A stretch of 64,000 nt of DNA from Guillardia theta CCMP2712 (lineage: Eukaryota; Cryptophyceae; Pyrenomonadales; Geminigeraceae). The notes beneath the pieces are model-generated. The model was not told the DNA's origin. It made no database searches and was given only the letters and a program-made list of their open reading frames with translations. The stretch covers positions 344,867-408,866 of the forward strand of contig NW_005434626.1 of the NCBI RefSeq assembly GCF_000315625.1. The letters are read 5' to 3'. Numbering within the stretch: the stretch's first letter is position 1; every line of letters starts with the position of its first letter. A program made the position numbers and the translations under genes. This document shows, piece after piece, positions 36,698 to 47,375 of this stretch.

Positions 36698-36916
36698 TTA
36701 CTTCCTGCGGTAGAAGTAGTCCCACTGACGACGAGCGCGGCGCCAGTCATCGTACGAGGCCTGAGCGTTGGCGAGGTAGTAGGCGTCCTGAGCCTTCATG
36801 TAGTAGAAGCGAGCAGTCTTGTTGAAGTCTGCCGCCTGAGCGTACAACGCAGCCGCGTGCTTTCCGTAGAGTTGCTCAAGCATCGCCTGCCAGTTGATAT
36901 CAGATCGAGTCGTCAT
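36698..36916 (-). CDS. Small Tyr/Ala-rich protein (61 or 72 aa)
   Basis: The frame runs from 36916 (72 aa) or, if an intron ends at ggcag before 36886, from ATG 36883 (61 aa, starting MLEQLYGKHAAALYAQ). The body has evenly spaced aromatic residues: YAQAADFNKTARFYYMKAQD, AYYLANAQASYDDW, ending RRQWDYFYRRK. It resembles in style the gene at 40906 (Y-x3-D-A-Y-x2-A-A spacing). Helical with one aromatic face; no signal peptide. Possible roles include a small subunit of an organellar complex, but I do not recognise a family. Confidence 0.55.
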   Translation of the reverse strand: MTTRSDINWQAMLEQLYGKHAAALYAQAADFNKTARFYYMKAQDAYYLANAQASYDDWRRARRQWDYFYRRK

Positions 36917-38130
36917 GAAGTTCAGAGTTGTTGTCTTCTACTATTTCTTCTACGAAGATCGCAACACGTAATCCCATTCCATTGCAAGCTAAGCCAAGAT
37001 ATCCACGTCACCATCGTGCGGACCCACCATCTGAAGAATGCATTGGACTAACACAGAGAACATGAATAGCTACAATATCTTGAAGTAGTGATCTTCATAC
37101 CAGGCATGAAACAGAAAATCATTGAAAAATGCAGGGCAATCCCAATCTAACGAGAAAAATCTTTTCCAAGACCGAAGAGGCACGTGGGATGCACATCATC
37201 GAAATCGACACCAAGATATGCCAGTGATATAATATTTGAGACAGCAGAATATTCATGTAAAGATTTCATGTGGTATTACTGTGTTGCACACATTGGATCA
37301 TGAAACAACCATATTCTGTTTTTCGTGCACTCCTTCACGACACACAACATGGGACGGAGTCTAGAAACATCACAATCCATCCAGCAGCGCAATGACAACA
37401 ACATTCATGCCTAAGATAACAAGTACTTTGGCATCGGATGAATGTCAAGAAGAACAAGTTCGGTCACAGGGCTTTTATCGCCCTAGACAAGAACGCGGCA
37501 ATAACATATGCCTTGTTCAAGGAGTCGATACCTACCAAACCATCCTGTCTTGTTGTCTACTTCCCTCTTATGCCAGCACAGCATTCATCTTCTTGTCTAG
37601 GATCGTCTCATTCTACTTCTTGCGCTCGCATCATCGCGAGACACCCTTCCTCGCACTCCCTTCTCGCGCCATTCTTCGCGTCTATTCCACCAAGAGCCAA
37701 CCTGAAGAGTCAGCCTATAAAAATATTTTTCATTTTGTACTGTGAGAAGTGACTCTATTTTTTGATATACAAATTCCGCTTTACTTACAAATTTTGTACG
37801 GCTCCAAATTGGTACGGTGGGTAAACTAAAAATCCAAATGGTGTGATCAATTTGCCCTGTGCTGCTGCTATGCCCAAAGTTGAGGCGGACTTCAAGGCTT
37901 GAGTTATTCAGGGACTCAGCGGCCGGGCTGCGCCCGGGCCAGCAACTCACTCAGTGACTGACTCAGTGAGTCAGTTCAATCATGGCCGCCCGGCAGGATT
38001 TCACCGGTCTTTGTACTAGTTCAATGATAGTCACTACGGAGTACTTCATCATCGGAGTTGCCGCACATTGGAAAGTTCATCCGACACTGTAATCATACCG
38101 TGCCATGATAGATGGTCTACATGGCATCAT
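36917..38130. other. Intergenic, mixed composition with short GC core
   Basis: No convincing gene. A short core near 37910-37990 carries a dense palindromic cluster (CTCACTCAGTGACTGAC followed by TCAGTGAGTCAG). Confidence 0.45.
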
Positions 38131-39986
38131 TCATTTCAAACCGTTGAGGCCCCTCAAGCCAACCTCTAAGATCTTGCACTCTACCATCACAAGACACTTG
38201 GCCATGTGCAGTCTCGCGCTTGACGCGTCCTCAGGCAGATCGGCCTGCCATCACACCAACTTGCGTCAGCATCGGCTCTTCACAACAGGCACGATCCTTC
38301 TCTTACCTTCAGCTTTCTCTTCCTCTCCTCCAAGATGTTGCTTCCAATGTCAAGGTTGTGCGGTTTCAAAACCAATGGTAAATCCTCACAGTACTTCCCC
38401 AGCAAGCTCCTCCAGCTCATCTCCTCCTCATCCTCTTCCTCCTCTTCCTCAACATCATCATCCTGCCTTTCTTCCTCTCCCTCATTCGTCGACTCCTTTT
38501 TGTCTCTTTCTTTCTCTCCTTCAGTCCTCTCGCGCTCCTTCTCAGGTGCTGGGAGGATCCCCCGATCGTTTAGTTCGTCGAGCGACCGATCAACCAACGC
38601 CTGCAAGTCTGTCCCTGCTATCCTCTCCCCAACTTCCAACAGCTGAAGCCCCAACAGTAGGGAGAGCATCTGAGCATCGTCGTCAGAGAAACGTTGCCCA
38701 AGGAGCTGAAGCAGCTCGTTGCAAGTCTGACACAAGTCCAACCATCGCTCTCTGCCCAGCGACAGGACATGTACCGCAAGTAGAAGCTCCTCCAGCCCTC
38801 TTGCTACCTCCTTCTTCCGCTTCTTCCCATCATACTCCACGGACAGCTGAATGGTGAACACATCCTCCAGTCCGTCCCAGGGTGAGGAAGCGATCACTGA
38901 CCACTGGTCGAGCATCCGAAACTTCTCCTCCAGCAGCACATGGCCTACAAAAGATTCAAACAGCAACCTCAGCCTCCTGTCCATCACCTTGCAGGTGCTT
39001 CCGGATCAGCTCGCAGTCCACTGAGACCGTGTCCTCTTCGCAAGGGATCGGGTCGACCTTCTTGCTCATCGGCTGCTTCACAAAGCCATACCTGAGAACC
39101 TGCGTCACCAGCAGCATGCGGGGTAATGGTAGTGCAGGTCTCAACTACCGGTAGATGAGGTCAGCAACCCCTAGATCCCCGTAAGACTGATAGATCTCCT
39201 TTCCTGGCCGGATGGACTTGACGGCCGTGCCCACCACCTGCTTTCCCTTCTGCCGAAACTCCACGTCAGGCTCGTCGTCGTGGTTTCCCATGTCCACGAA
39301 CGAGACCTGCTGCTGCGATCAGAGCGTGTCCGACATCGACCACGTTACCGCACCATGGACACGCCGAACCAGGGGTTGGCGTGGCTGATGGAAGTAGCAC
39401 ATGCATGGAGATAGGTGTCAAAAGTCCATCCTTCTCCCAGCGGCTCCACGGCCTCTTGGTACTCTCTTCTCATCCTCCCCAACTTCCTTCGGCTCACAAG
39501 CTCCAGCTCCGTCCCCTCAAGCCACTGCTGCTCATCCTCCTTCCATGCCCAGCACACATCAACCGAGAGGGGTAGAGTACGGATCTTGTCGTAGTACTTC
39601 GAGCTGGGCCCCAGCCTTCTCTCTCGCATCAAGGCTAGTGCGAGGTGCACTTGGGAATCGGTCTCAATATCCGTTGCAAATCCCTCCTCTCCGCAGAAGC
39701 AAGCATCCTTTGGAACTTTACAGATAACAGTGCCGCTGCTGATCTTCTTCTCCCTGCTCATCATCCCCCAACCATCTCTCAAGTAGGTTGGAACATCCTC
39801 GTTGTCGGAGATCTTCCTCCCCGGGTATCGGATCTCCACCAGATCTTTGTTCCACCATGCTCCCGTTGAATCCAGCCATTCACTGAATCTGTCTCTCATC
39901 TCTCTTCCAAGAGGATTACCACCTACTTCTCCCTCACTGCAGGATCGTTTGGGCTCGCTCCCTCCATCGAACTTTATGCCACTCAT
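38131..39986 (-). CDS. SET-domain protein methyltransferase (Rubisco LSMT/SETD3-like)
   Basis: The first exon starts in or before 39986, and the last ends at TGA 38131-38133 after an intron that joins ERKRKLK to ADLPEDASSARL. The N-terminal SET half has GWGMMSREKKISSGTVICKVP. The core continues HANPWFGVSM, then FVDMGNHDDEPDVEF (the NHxxxP-like pocket) and GKEIYQSYGDL (the catalytic Tyr region). The remaining 300 residues are the helical substrate-binding domain, interrupted by a long acidic low-complexity insert (Glu/Asp runs). Relatives methylate Lys in Rubisco or aldolase or His in actin. The frame stays open upstream of Met 39986 with a hydrophobic LALLLLCQTCAA, so an additional exon with a signal peptide for the plastid is plausible but unproved. 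Confidence 0.82.
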
Positions 39987-40905
39987 CCTCCTCCACCTTC
40001 GTCCGGTGGAATGTGCCGCACACGTCTGGCACAGCAGGAGCAGAGCAAGGGCAGCAGAGCTGGAAGGAATCCTTCAAGGCTGTATCCAGAGTAGATCAAA
40101 CAACTTCACCCATCAACCTGACGATCTCACAAACGCTTCCTCTTGCTCCTTTACCCTGCTTCCCTTTGCCTCCCTTCCGTCCCTCCATTGCCGGGCACGT
40201 GACATCCGGCCATCTTCAGTGCCGGCTCGGCCCGGGCCTTGGACTGGTCCTGTGTAGGTCTGAGGGCGACTTGCTGCTATTTTCGGTTCGTTTTTAAATA
40301 CAAGAAAATAAAATATTGTACAATCTCTGGATGCTTGACTGATTTTAATAAGAGTATCTGTACTGAATGAAGATACTCAATATCTCATAAAAGCAATATA
40401 GGTGGATTATGGTACTTCCATTATATATACTGTTTTTAAAGTGTTGGTGGAATGCAGCGCCAGCGATGGCGAAGACAGGGGTGGGGAACAAGAGGTGGTG
40501 TTGAATTGGGACGGGGTAGTGGAAGATTACAGCTTCGATGAGGGGTGGTATATGGGGCACTTCTGACGATTTATGAGGGGTGAAGAAGATCCCCTTGATG
40601 TTCAATGGGGTAGGGGGTGAGAAGATAAAAAAAAAATCGCCAGGAATAGATCAGAGGGGATAAGAGGAGGGCGAAGGCAAGGGCCAATCACAAGACAGGT
40701 GAGACGAGAAAATGCTCTTTGTAGATGATATGCCACTGTGTATGAACCTGAGACAAACAAAACCTGGACTGATGGGAGATTGAAATAAGATGAATTGTTG
40801 TTCATCGTCAATTTTGCTTCTAATGTTCTATATGTATGAAGTGATGATTTCCGTCTATGCATGCATTCATAAACGTGCCGTGGATTGACAAATGCTTTTG
40901 CAGCA
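39987..40905. other. Intergenic with small GC core and G-rich tract
   Basis: A short GC core at about 40180-40260 and a ggggt-rich tract at 40470-40620, with AT-rich sequence between them. Confidence 0.5.
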
Positions 40906-41076
40906 ATGTTCCAGCTCCTCTTTGACCTCGGTGACTACGCTACCACCTACCGCGCCACCCGCGATGCCTACTTGAAGGCTGCCAACGAGCTCAAGCTCGC
41001 CACCGGCCCCTACAAGGCTGCCCGTGACGCCTACGTTGCTGGCACTGCCACCTACACCAAGTCCCTCTACGAGTAA
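40906..41076 (+). CDS. Small MFQ-start, Tyr/Ala-rich protein (56 aa)
   Basis: ATG lies 2 nt behind a strong intron acceptor (tgcttttgcag). The protein starts MFQLLFDLGDYATTYRA and continues as RDAYLKAANELKLATGPYKA then RDAYVAGTATYTKSLYE, a repeat-like pattern of Tyr every 7-11 residues. GC3-rich codons (cgc, gcc, aag) mark it as a real gene. It shares the MFQ start and leader-intron arrangement with the genes at 12499 and 45566, and the Tyr/Ala body style with 36698. Function unknown. Confidence 0.6.
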   Translation: MFQLLFDLGDYATTYRATRDAYLKAANELKLATGPYKAARDAYVAGTATYTKSLYE

Positions 41077-41107
41077 AAATCGGAACTGGATATGTAATAA
41101 ATGGCTG

Positions 41108-43104
41108 TTATTTTTTATGAGTTGTGCTATCTGTTGGTTTGAGCCATCCATTTCTAGTAACGAGATTGGCAAGCCATATCATTTCTTGTTGGTTTTCGAC
41201 ATTGACTTCGTTCTGTCGCAAGAATGAACTCAACTTGATTAGTTGAGGTGAAGTGATTTTACCTGGGTGCTGGAGTTGCTCTCCCAAGAGTGTGCCCACA
41301 AATGAATAGCATGGACATCAGCGTGATAGTCCTGCGATGGGCCGTCATGTGGTACAGATGATGGTTGAGTTGAACCGTCTTCAGGTCGATGGTTTGCCAG
41401 TTCTTCTCAAAATCCCCATGGTTGTTAGGCAGGGAATAGAAATACCTGCAACAAGGGAGCATGCGAAAAGAAGAGAAATCAAAATCAGAATCACCTCACT
41501 GGAAGGACAATCCACTCCAAATCATCGACTCCATGAGGCTTATGAAGCTTCTCCTTCCATGCCGATATCATCATTCTCGTAAAGTATCCAGGGCCTGTCT
41601 GCCGGTCAAGTTTGAAAGAATTGACAAACTTTGTTCCTGTTTTGCAAATCGTCTCGTTTCCAGAGGAAAGAGCCTGTGGGAAAGCACAAGAACAAGATTA
41701 ACATCACGAATTGTCCGAATCATCAAGAGCATTACGCAAAGGAGTCTGTCACTAGGCATACTCGTGCTACTGTGAAGCTTTTCCAAACACCTCTATGAGT
41801 GAAGGTGTTACGGAACTAAGTGCCACAAGGGCAACACCTTGAGCAGTGGGTGCTGGGGAGCAGAGCCTGATAGCAACACTGAGAAAAGTGGCAGAGGCCG
41901 ATCATTTCCTTACCTATCAACCCGTTGTTTACCTCGATATGTCCTACGTTCGATAGCCCTGCAAAGAAGGCAACCCCGGTCTCTGGGGTACGATATGAAC
42001 GCAGTCAAGCCTTTTTCACAGGCTCCGCACCCAATATGTCGTGGAAGCTACGAATACACTTGAAGTCAACATCAACGTAAACCCCCCCAAATCTTCATGA
42101 AGACCATAGTTCAGGGAAACAGAACAAACCAAGAGAGCCGATTGACCTGTTCAACACCTCCAGTCGCAAGATATCGCTCTTCTCACCATAGTTTGAGGCA
42201 CTCGCATAACTTGATCCACGTAAGTCATCGTGCGTTCAGCGTTTCTCACAGAAAAACCTGCCAGCACTGTCCATGGGATTGGATGAAAATTCCTGGAGAA
42301 TCATGTATCGTCATGTCACGAAAAATGCACCTGCTGCAAACCTGAGCGATCGACTCGTCATCCCACAGGTAATGCTTCCATCCCTCTTGAGCAGGATGCA
42401 GCAATATCCACTCCTGTCATATCATCAGGGCACAAGGCTTTTTTTCGTTCAGCAGTAGCACATCTCGAAGAGATTGGAACTTTCCAGGAAGCTTTCCCCC
42501 AATCCAGATATGATGGATGATCCTTGGGATCCTGGCCATCCTTTTACAACCCTACATGTCATCAAGGACCGTTTACCTCTCTTCGCATCCCTCGCTCTTG
42601 TTCCCAGTTCCTCTGAACCTTGGCACGAAGTTCTCTGAGTACCTGACAGGAGCACACTCAATCCAACTTGAGTGAAGGATCTGATGCAAAATAAGAACCT
42701 TTCGATGCACGATTGGATCCATTCAGAATCATCCGAGCCCCACACTCCATACCGCAGATCCCTGCTTCTGTTCCAATGGTAAAAGAACAGTGTTTCAGCA
42801 TGTCAGTTTCTTCATACGCGTCTATGTTTCTATGTTCCGATTGTTCTCTTTACCCTTCTACCTCCCCTCGCCAGATCCTTAACTCATCAAAAACTTCAAT
42901 CGAATCCTCATCGTCCCATGATCTGCTTCTTCCTCTCATAGCTGAGCTGCACTTCCCAACCCCGTCCTGATTCTGCATCATGCTTGCCCGCTCTTTCCTC
43001 TGTTTCCTCCGCACCCGTCTCCTCTCCCCGTCTCTCACCTCCCTCCACATCCTCCGTGCATGAAGTCCTCCATTAGCCGCAATGTATCGAGCCCGCCCCA
43101 GCAT
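41108..43104 (-). CDS. GT32-family (OCH1-like) glycosyltransferase
   Basis: At least a dozen small exons from Met 43104 to TAA 41108-41110 assemble into a type GT32 enzyme. Motifs: RIPRIIHHIWIGGKLPGKF near the start of the domain; W-x-HYLWDDESIA; NYGEKSDILRLEVLNRFGG; the metal- and donor-binding DxD in VYVDVDFKCI; ETGVAFFAGLSN; IEVNNGLI; QTGPGYFTRM; and YFYSLPNNHGD then HAIHLWAHSW. Such enzymes transfer hexoses (mannose or galactose in yeast OCH1/SUR1 and alpha-1,4 transferases) in the Golgi. The N-terminal 85 residues are Arg-rich with no evident membrane anchor, unusual for a Golgi enzyme, so an upstream exon may be missing. Introns are 40-60 bp; the joint at LPVRYFY uses a donor 5 bases downstream of the first candidate. 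Confidence 0.85.
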
Positions 43105-43800
43105 TTAATGGCTCCGTCCTTCCGGTACCCACCTCATTGAAAGCCAATCACCCGATTGCCTACCACCTCTGCTACCACCCGTTCTACTCTCCACCCCTGC
43201 TAAATGTACCCCCACCCTGAAATCTTCGAGCATTTGAGGGTTTCGTGCAGGATTTCGGCCTATATCTTCCAATATCAAAGGGATACCCACCTACCTCCTA
43301 GTCTTCTACCCCTCCCTTTCCAGGATACTACCCCCGCTGCTTCCACCACTGCTGTTTCTCCTACCGACCCCGAACCCCGAACCCGACCCATTCAGGGTCC
43401 TTCAGTACCCCTCTGTTTCATCGCACCCCTTCCTCAACCGGAATGTATGAGTACCCCACCCCTTCAAACGAAATATCTTTTCTAAGAACGCGAAATTGAT
43501 CAAAATACCGGTACTTTTCAATCTAATTAAACGGGTATAGAGGACACTTCAAGTCCAACTACCCCAATTTCACAACCCCACACTTCTAGTTTTAAACGAT
43601 AGGAGGGACCCTACCTGTATTGTGAACATCATTTAACCCCACCCCTCGACATATACCCCTTCTTAAGACTTTGTCCACCCTACCTTCTGGCAAACGATAC
43701 CGACACTGCCATGGAATGCACCCTGGCAATTCTCCTCCCTTCCTCCTCCCGCAGTCTCCCCCCGTGTCCTCCCTTTCCTCCCTCCCATAATCGTCGCACA
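43105..43800. repeat. Degenerate C-rich (TACCCC-like) tract
   Basis: tacccc/ccaccc words over about 650 bp between the GT32 start and the PDZ gene. No coding frame and no GC core next to it. Confidence 0.6.
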
Positions 43801-44088
43801 TTCATGAATATTACTTCAGATGCTCCATTGTCTTCCTCGCTATGAGCCTTCTTTTGCGCTCCTACTTCACTTCAGATCCTCCTTTGTTTCATGGTGGTAC
43901 GAGATATTGTGTAAAACATGTGTTGAAGGAGATGATCGAAGCATGGTTTCACGTTGCATTCAATATTTTTCCAGATGAAAGAACTTGTTTGCTGCAGTAG
44001 TATAGTACAGAATGCTTCGAACCTTACAAAGTGCTCGACCTAAAAGATAATGGCGCTCGCTGGGAACCCACTGGTCGTTTGACAGGGC

Positions 44089-45411
44089 ATGTTCTTGCTG
44101 TGGTTCAGTGGGTGTCTCGCTGTGTTGATCTTTGTAACAATCTTGATGTTTCACTCCGAACACCTCCGCACATCTTTGGTTTCACATACAAGAATATGCA
44201 TTGTGACAGAATGTTTGCTGGTTCCACCCAGAAGATTTTCTTCTGTGCTGACTGCTATTCTGATTGTCACTGTTTTTTTTTTCAGGTTGCTTTCTGTTTG
44301 TTTAGTGTCCAACCATCAGTCTAGTCATCATGGCGCCGGCGCCCAAGATGTAATCATGAAACATCAGAGTTGATTCAACCCGCATGTTCTGAGATTTCAG
44401 AAACCCTGAAATCCGAAACCATCGGCCGTCGGCTTTTCCTTCAAGATGAGTCAAAACTTGGAGGAGATCTCAGGGAAAATATCCTCGTTTTGGGAAAGCT
44501 TACTATGCTGTCAAGCGAATTCTTCGACCACGAGGCATGATCCAGCCGTTGGCATGTCAAAATTTGTCTGTTGTGACCAGCACTTCTAGGATGATCCGGA
44601 CGACTCCCAGCATGCGTGGGATGAAGCATCCGACCACCACCAACCAGCAGCCGCAGGGAGGCGTCGGGATCGTTTTCTTACAGGTAAGGAGGACTTGCTC
44701 GTTGCTCCTTCGACCCTGTTGCAATTCAACTACTGATCCCGCCATGACATTTCGCTGCATTTGCTGTTACGCTGCTTGCTGCACATGTCGAAATTTGCAC
44801 TGCATGTCGTGTTTCAGGATTTCGCCACTCATGTTGATTTCCTACAGGATCACAGGCAGGATCTTTACGTTCACTTCTTGGTGGAGAATGGACCAGCGCA
44901 TCTCAGCGGAGTGATTTCTCCTGGTGAGAGTCCGACGTCGAGAGTGAGGGGGCGGCTCATGACAAGTGGAAGGCGATGAACTGCGTAGCATTGATTCTCG
45001 ACACATCCAAGAGGAGGGCACGGACCTGTCGGTGAGCATCTCTGTGCTACTGGGTGTCTCTGCTTATCACATGACACGTGCTACTGGGCAGATGCTTTCT
45101 GGCCCTCATGGATCATTTGTCACGCTGAGTTTCCGGCGCAAGTCAATCGATCGTAATCGTGCAAAATGTATTGGAGCAGGAAGAACTGACTCTGTGTAGA
45201 TGTGAACTCAAGCGAGGATTATTATGTGCAGCTTATCCGTGATGCCAACTACTACCCTGATGTTCTTGCAGTGCCACCAGAAGATGAGAAAGTTTTGGTG
45301 AGCATCCCGGAATTTCAATTCCGGCAGCCTAGTTTCACTGATATCCCCTTTAGGTCTAATCCTCTTGGCGACATCGCATTACAGTGTAATCGAATCGACG
45401 CCCTCAAATAA
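44089..45411 (+). CDS. Membrane-anchored PDZ-domain protein
   Basis: The exon chain starts at ATG 44089 with one membrane segment (MFLLWFSGCLAVLIFVTILM), continues through a Ser/His-rich linker and a charged region (RRLFLQDESKLGGDLRE), and reaches a PDZ domain: carboxylate loop GGVGIVFLQ, strand DLYVHFLVENGPAHLSG, ISPGDELRSIDSRHI and LSGPHGSFVTLSFRR. The tail (VQLIRDANYYPDV then FQFRQPSF) ends at TAA 45409-45411. PDZ domains bind C-terminal peptides of partner proteins, so this is probably a scaffold at a membrane. The ordering of the first three exons is inferred from phase; the PDZ exons are firm. Confidence 0.7.
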
Positions 45412-45565
45412 GGAAATGTAATTTGGTGCTTAAATGAATTCATCTCAACTGTCATTCAACAAATCTCTAGAGGTCCTCTGATCAAATGACAACGCACAAC
45501 CTCACAATGAAAAATAGTTTTGTTTTTAACACTGTATTAACAGAAAAACTGTTAACGTTACTTGT

Positions 45566-45682
45566 TTACCAGGGGCGGTTGTCGAGGTCAGAGTTCCACG
45601 ACGGCCAGGTGCCGTTGAAGGCGAGCGGGAGCTGCTCGTGGTGCTGGTACTCTTGGCGCCACATCCAAAGGGTCTGGAACAT
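45566..45682 (-). CDS. Minute aromatic protein, MFQ/HHEQ family (38 aa)
   Basis: ATG at 45682 sits 8 nt behind an intron acceptor (minus strand ctgttgcag), with an in-frame stop between them, so the start is fixed. The protein begins MFQTLWMWRQEYQHHEQLPL and continues AFNGTWPSWNSDLDNRPW. The first 20 residues align with the 12499 gene (LWMW, EY, HHEQ, PL all shared). Trp is 5 of 38 residues. Function unknown. Confidence 0.65.
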   Translation of the reverse strand: MFQTLWMWRQEYQHHEQLPLAFNGTWPSWNSDLDNRPW

Positions 45683-45939
45683 CTTTCAACTGCAACAGGA
45701 TAGTCAGTCATCTTGTAGAACAACCAACAGAAGTTTCTTGTGGAACGACGAACAGTTGCCACATTTCATATCTCTCAAGAATAATTTCATCATCCAGAAA
45801 ACGCACAGAATCTATTCAACATACAAAACACGATGTTTCTGAATCATTCCTGTACACAACAGCACACTGTCTTCACATCACAGCATCGTAAAGCCACAAT
45901 TCCAAGAACGTGGTATGCGGTCACATACCTGCTGTTGAT

Positions 45940-46290
45940 ACTGTCTCCTCCTCCGCGGTCCCTCTTTCCCTACTGTTCTATTCTGGGCACCTCCCCCTCC
46001 AAAAAAAATTAAGACCCCTACCCTTCTTTTAATTCTGATTTGGATGGGTAGCCAATGCACTATTCAGGAGCACCCCACCCCATCCGCTGTATATATCTCG
46101 TTAATGAATGGGCACCGGTACTAGGTTATACACCCCATTTTTTTCTGTTTGAAGAGGGGGTGAAACATGAGATCCCAATTTAGAACGACGACCTGAATCC
46201 CACTTTTGAACTAAATTTCCAAACTTTACACGTATATTTCAAAAATATAGGAACATTTTTGTATGTCACTGGTCACAACCCGCCTCAGCA
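45940..46290. repeat. C-rich tract
   Basis: caccccacccc and tacccttc words next to a GC core, here in the opposite relative order to most other copies. Confidence 0.55.
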
Positions 46291-46329
46291 GTCTCAAACT
46301 TGAAAAGGCAGCACCATGCCATGAAAACA

Positions 46330-47345
46330 GCATTCACTGTCAGTGACTGGCGGGCCCTGGCTCGGAGGCTCTGCCGCCCGGCCTAGTCAAGTCCGACCCG
46401 CCAGCGCAGAGCACGGTGTATCCGTACTCGGGCCGTGTGACGGTGACTGACTGTCCCCGCCCGGCGCGCAGTGGCCCGTGGCAAGCGGCGCCCCGGCCGG
46501 GCGGCCCCCGCGGGGGCTAACTGACACGGGCCTCAGTGTACTGACTGGCCTGAGTGCAGTGCGAACGTGCCGCACACAGCCTGGCAGGCTGCAACTTGAA
46601 GCCCCAGTGACTCAGGCTGACGGTCACTTGCTGAGTCACCGGGGGGGCAAGGTGCCACTACGGTGGCAGTGAGCCTGTGCGCCCAGTGCATTACGTAATG
46701 TTCGCGCCCCGGCGTGCGCCGCCGGGGCCGCGCCCGGGCCGCAGCCGGGGGGTAACGGGCCTCAGTGGCGTCCGGCGGGACTCACAGAGTCTGAGTCAGC
46801 CGCTCCGACCGTGCCGGGTCGGAGGCTCCGGATGATGGGTCACCGGGCCGGGCCCGCGCGGCGGCGGCCGGGGAGTCCGGGGGCCCGGACGTCCGGCCGG
46901 CCGCCGCCCGTCGGAGCGACTGCCCCGATGGGGCCGGCCGCTATCCGGCGGCCCGCGGGGTCAACCGTTGAACGGAACTTGGGGGCGCGGCTTATCAGCA
47001 CGCTGGCCCGCGGCCGCGCGCCCGGCCGGGCCGGCCGGGCCCCGGGCCCCCGCCGAACTTCGTTCCGCCGCCAGAACCAAGCCTGGAGTCCGATCCCGGG
47101 CGGGGCCCCGCGACGGTGCGAGTCCGGAAACTTGCCCGAGAGCCCGGCGCGGCCGGGTCCGTGGCGGCCCGCCGGGCCGCGCTCGGCAGCCTGGGCCCGG
47201 CCGCCGGGCCCGGCCGCCTCAGCCTCCGCCGTGACAGGCTGAGTCAGCGGACCGTGGTCACCGGAGCCTGGCAGGCTCCCCCGGGCCGGGCCCAGGCTCC
47301 GGGAGCCTCCGCGGACCAAGCTGGCTCGGGCACTGCTGGGTTGAT
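46330..47345. repeat. GC-rich core block (largest)
   Basis: About 1 kb of GGCCGGGCCGGCCGGGCC-type sequence with CACTGTCAGTGACTGG and CTCAGTGTACTGACTGG clusters. It contains the word tcaaccgttgaac shared with the 27290 core. It abuts the 3' end of the TMTC gene. Confidence 0.65.
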
Positions 47346-47375
47346 GACTTGAAGTTTACTGAGGTATCAGGGAGG

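Noticed and set aside
37392..37752. Two overlapping plus-strand frames of about 110 residues
   Set aside because: No protein-like composition, no motif and no splice context.
46811..47319. Pro/Arg/Gly-rich frames of 140-160 residues
   Set aside because: Same composition effect in the largest GC core.
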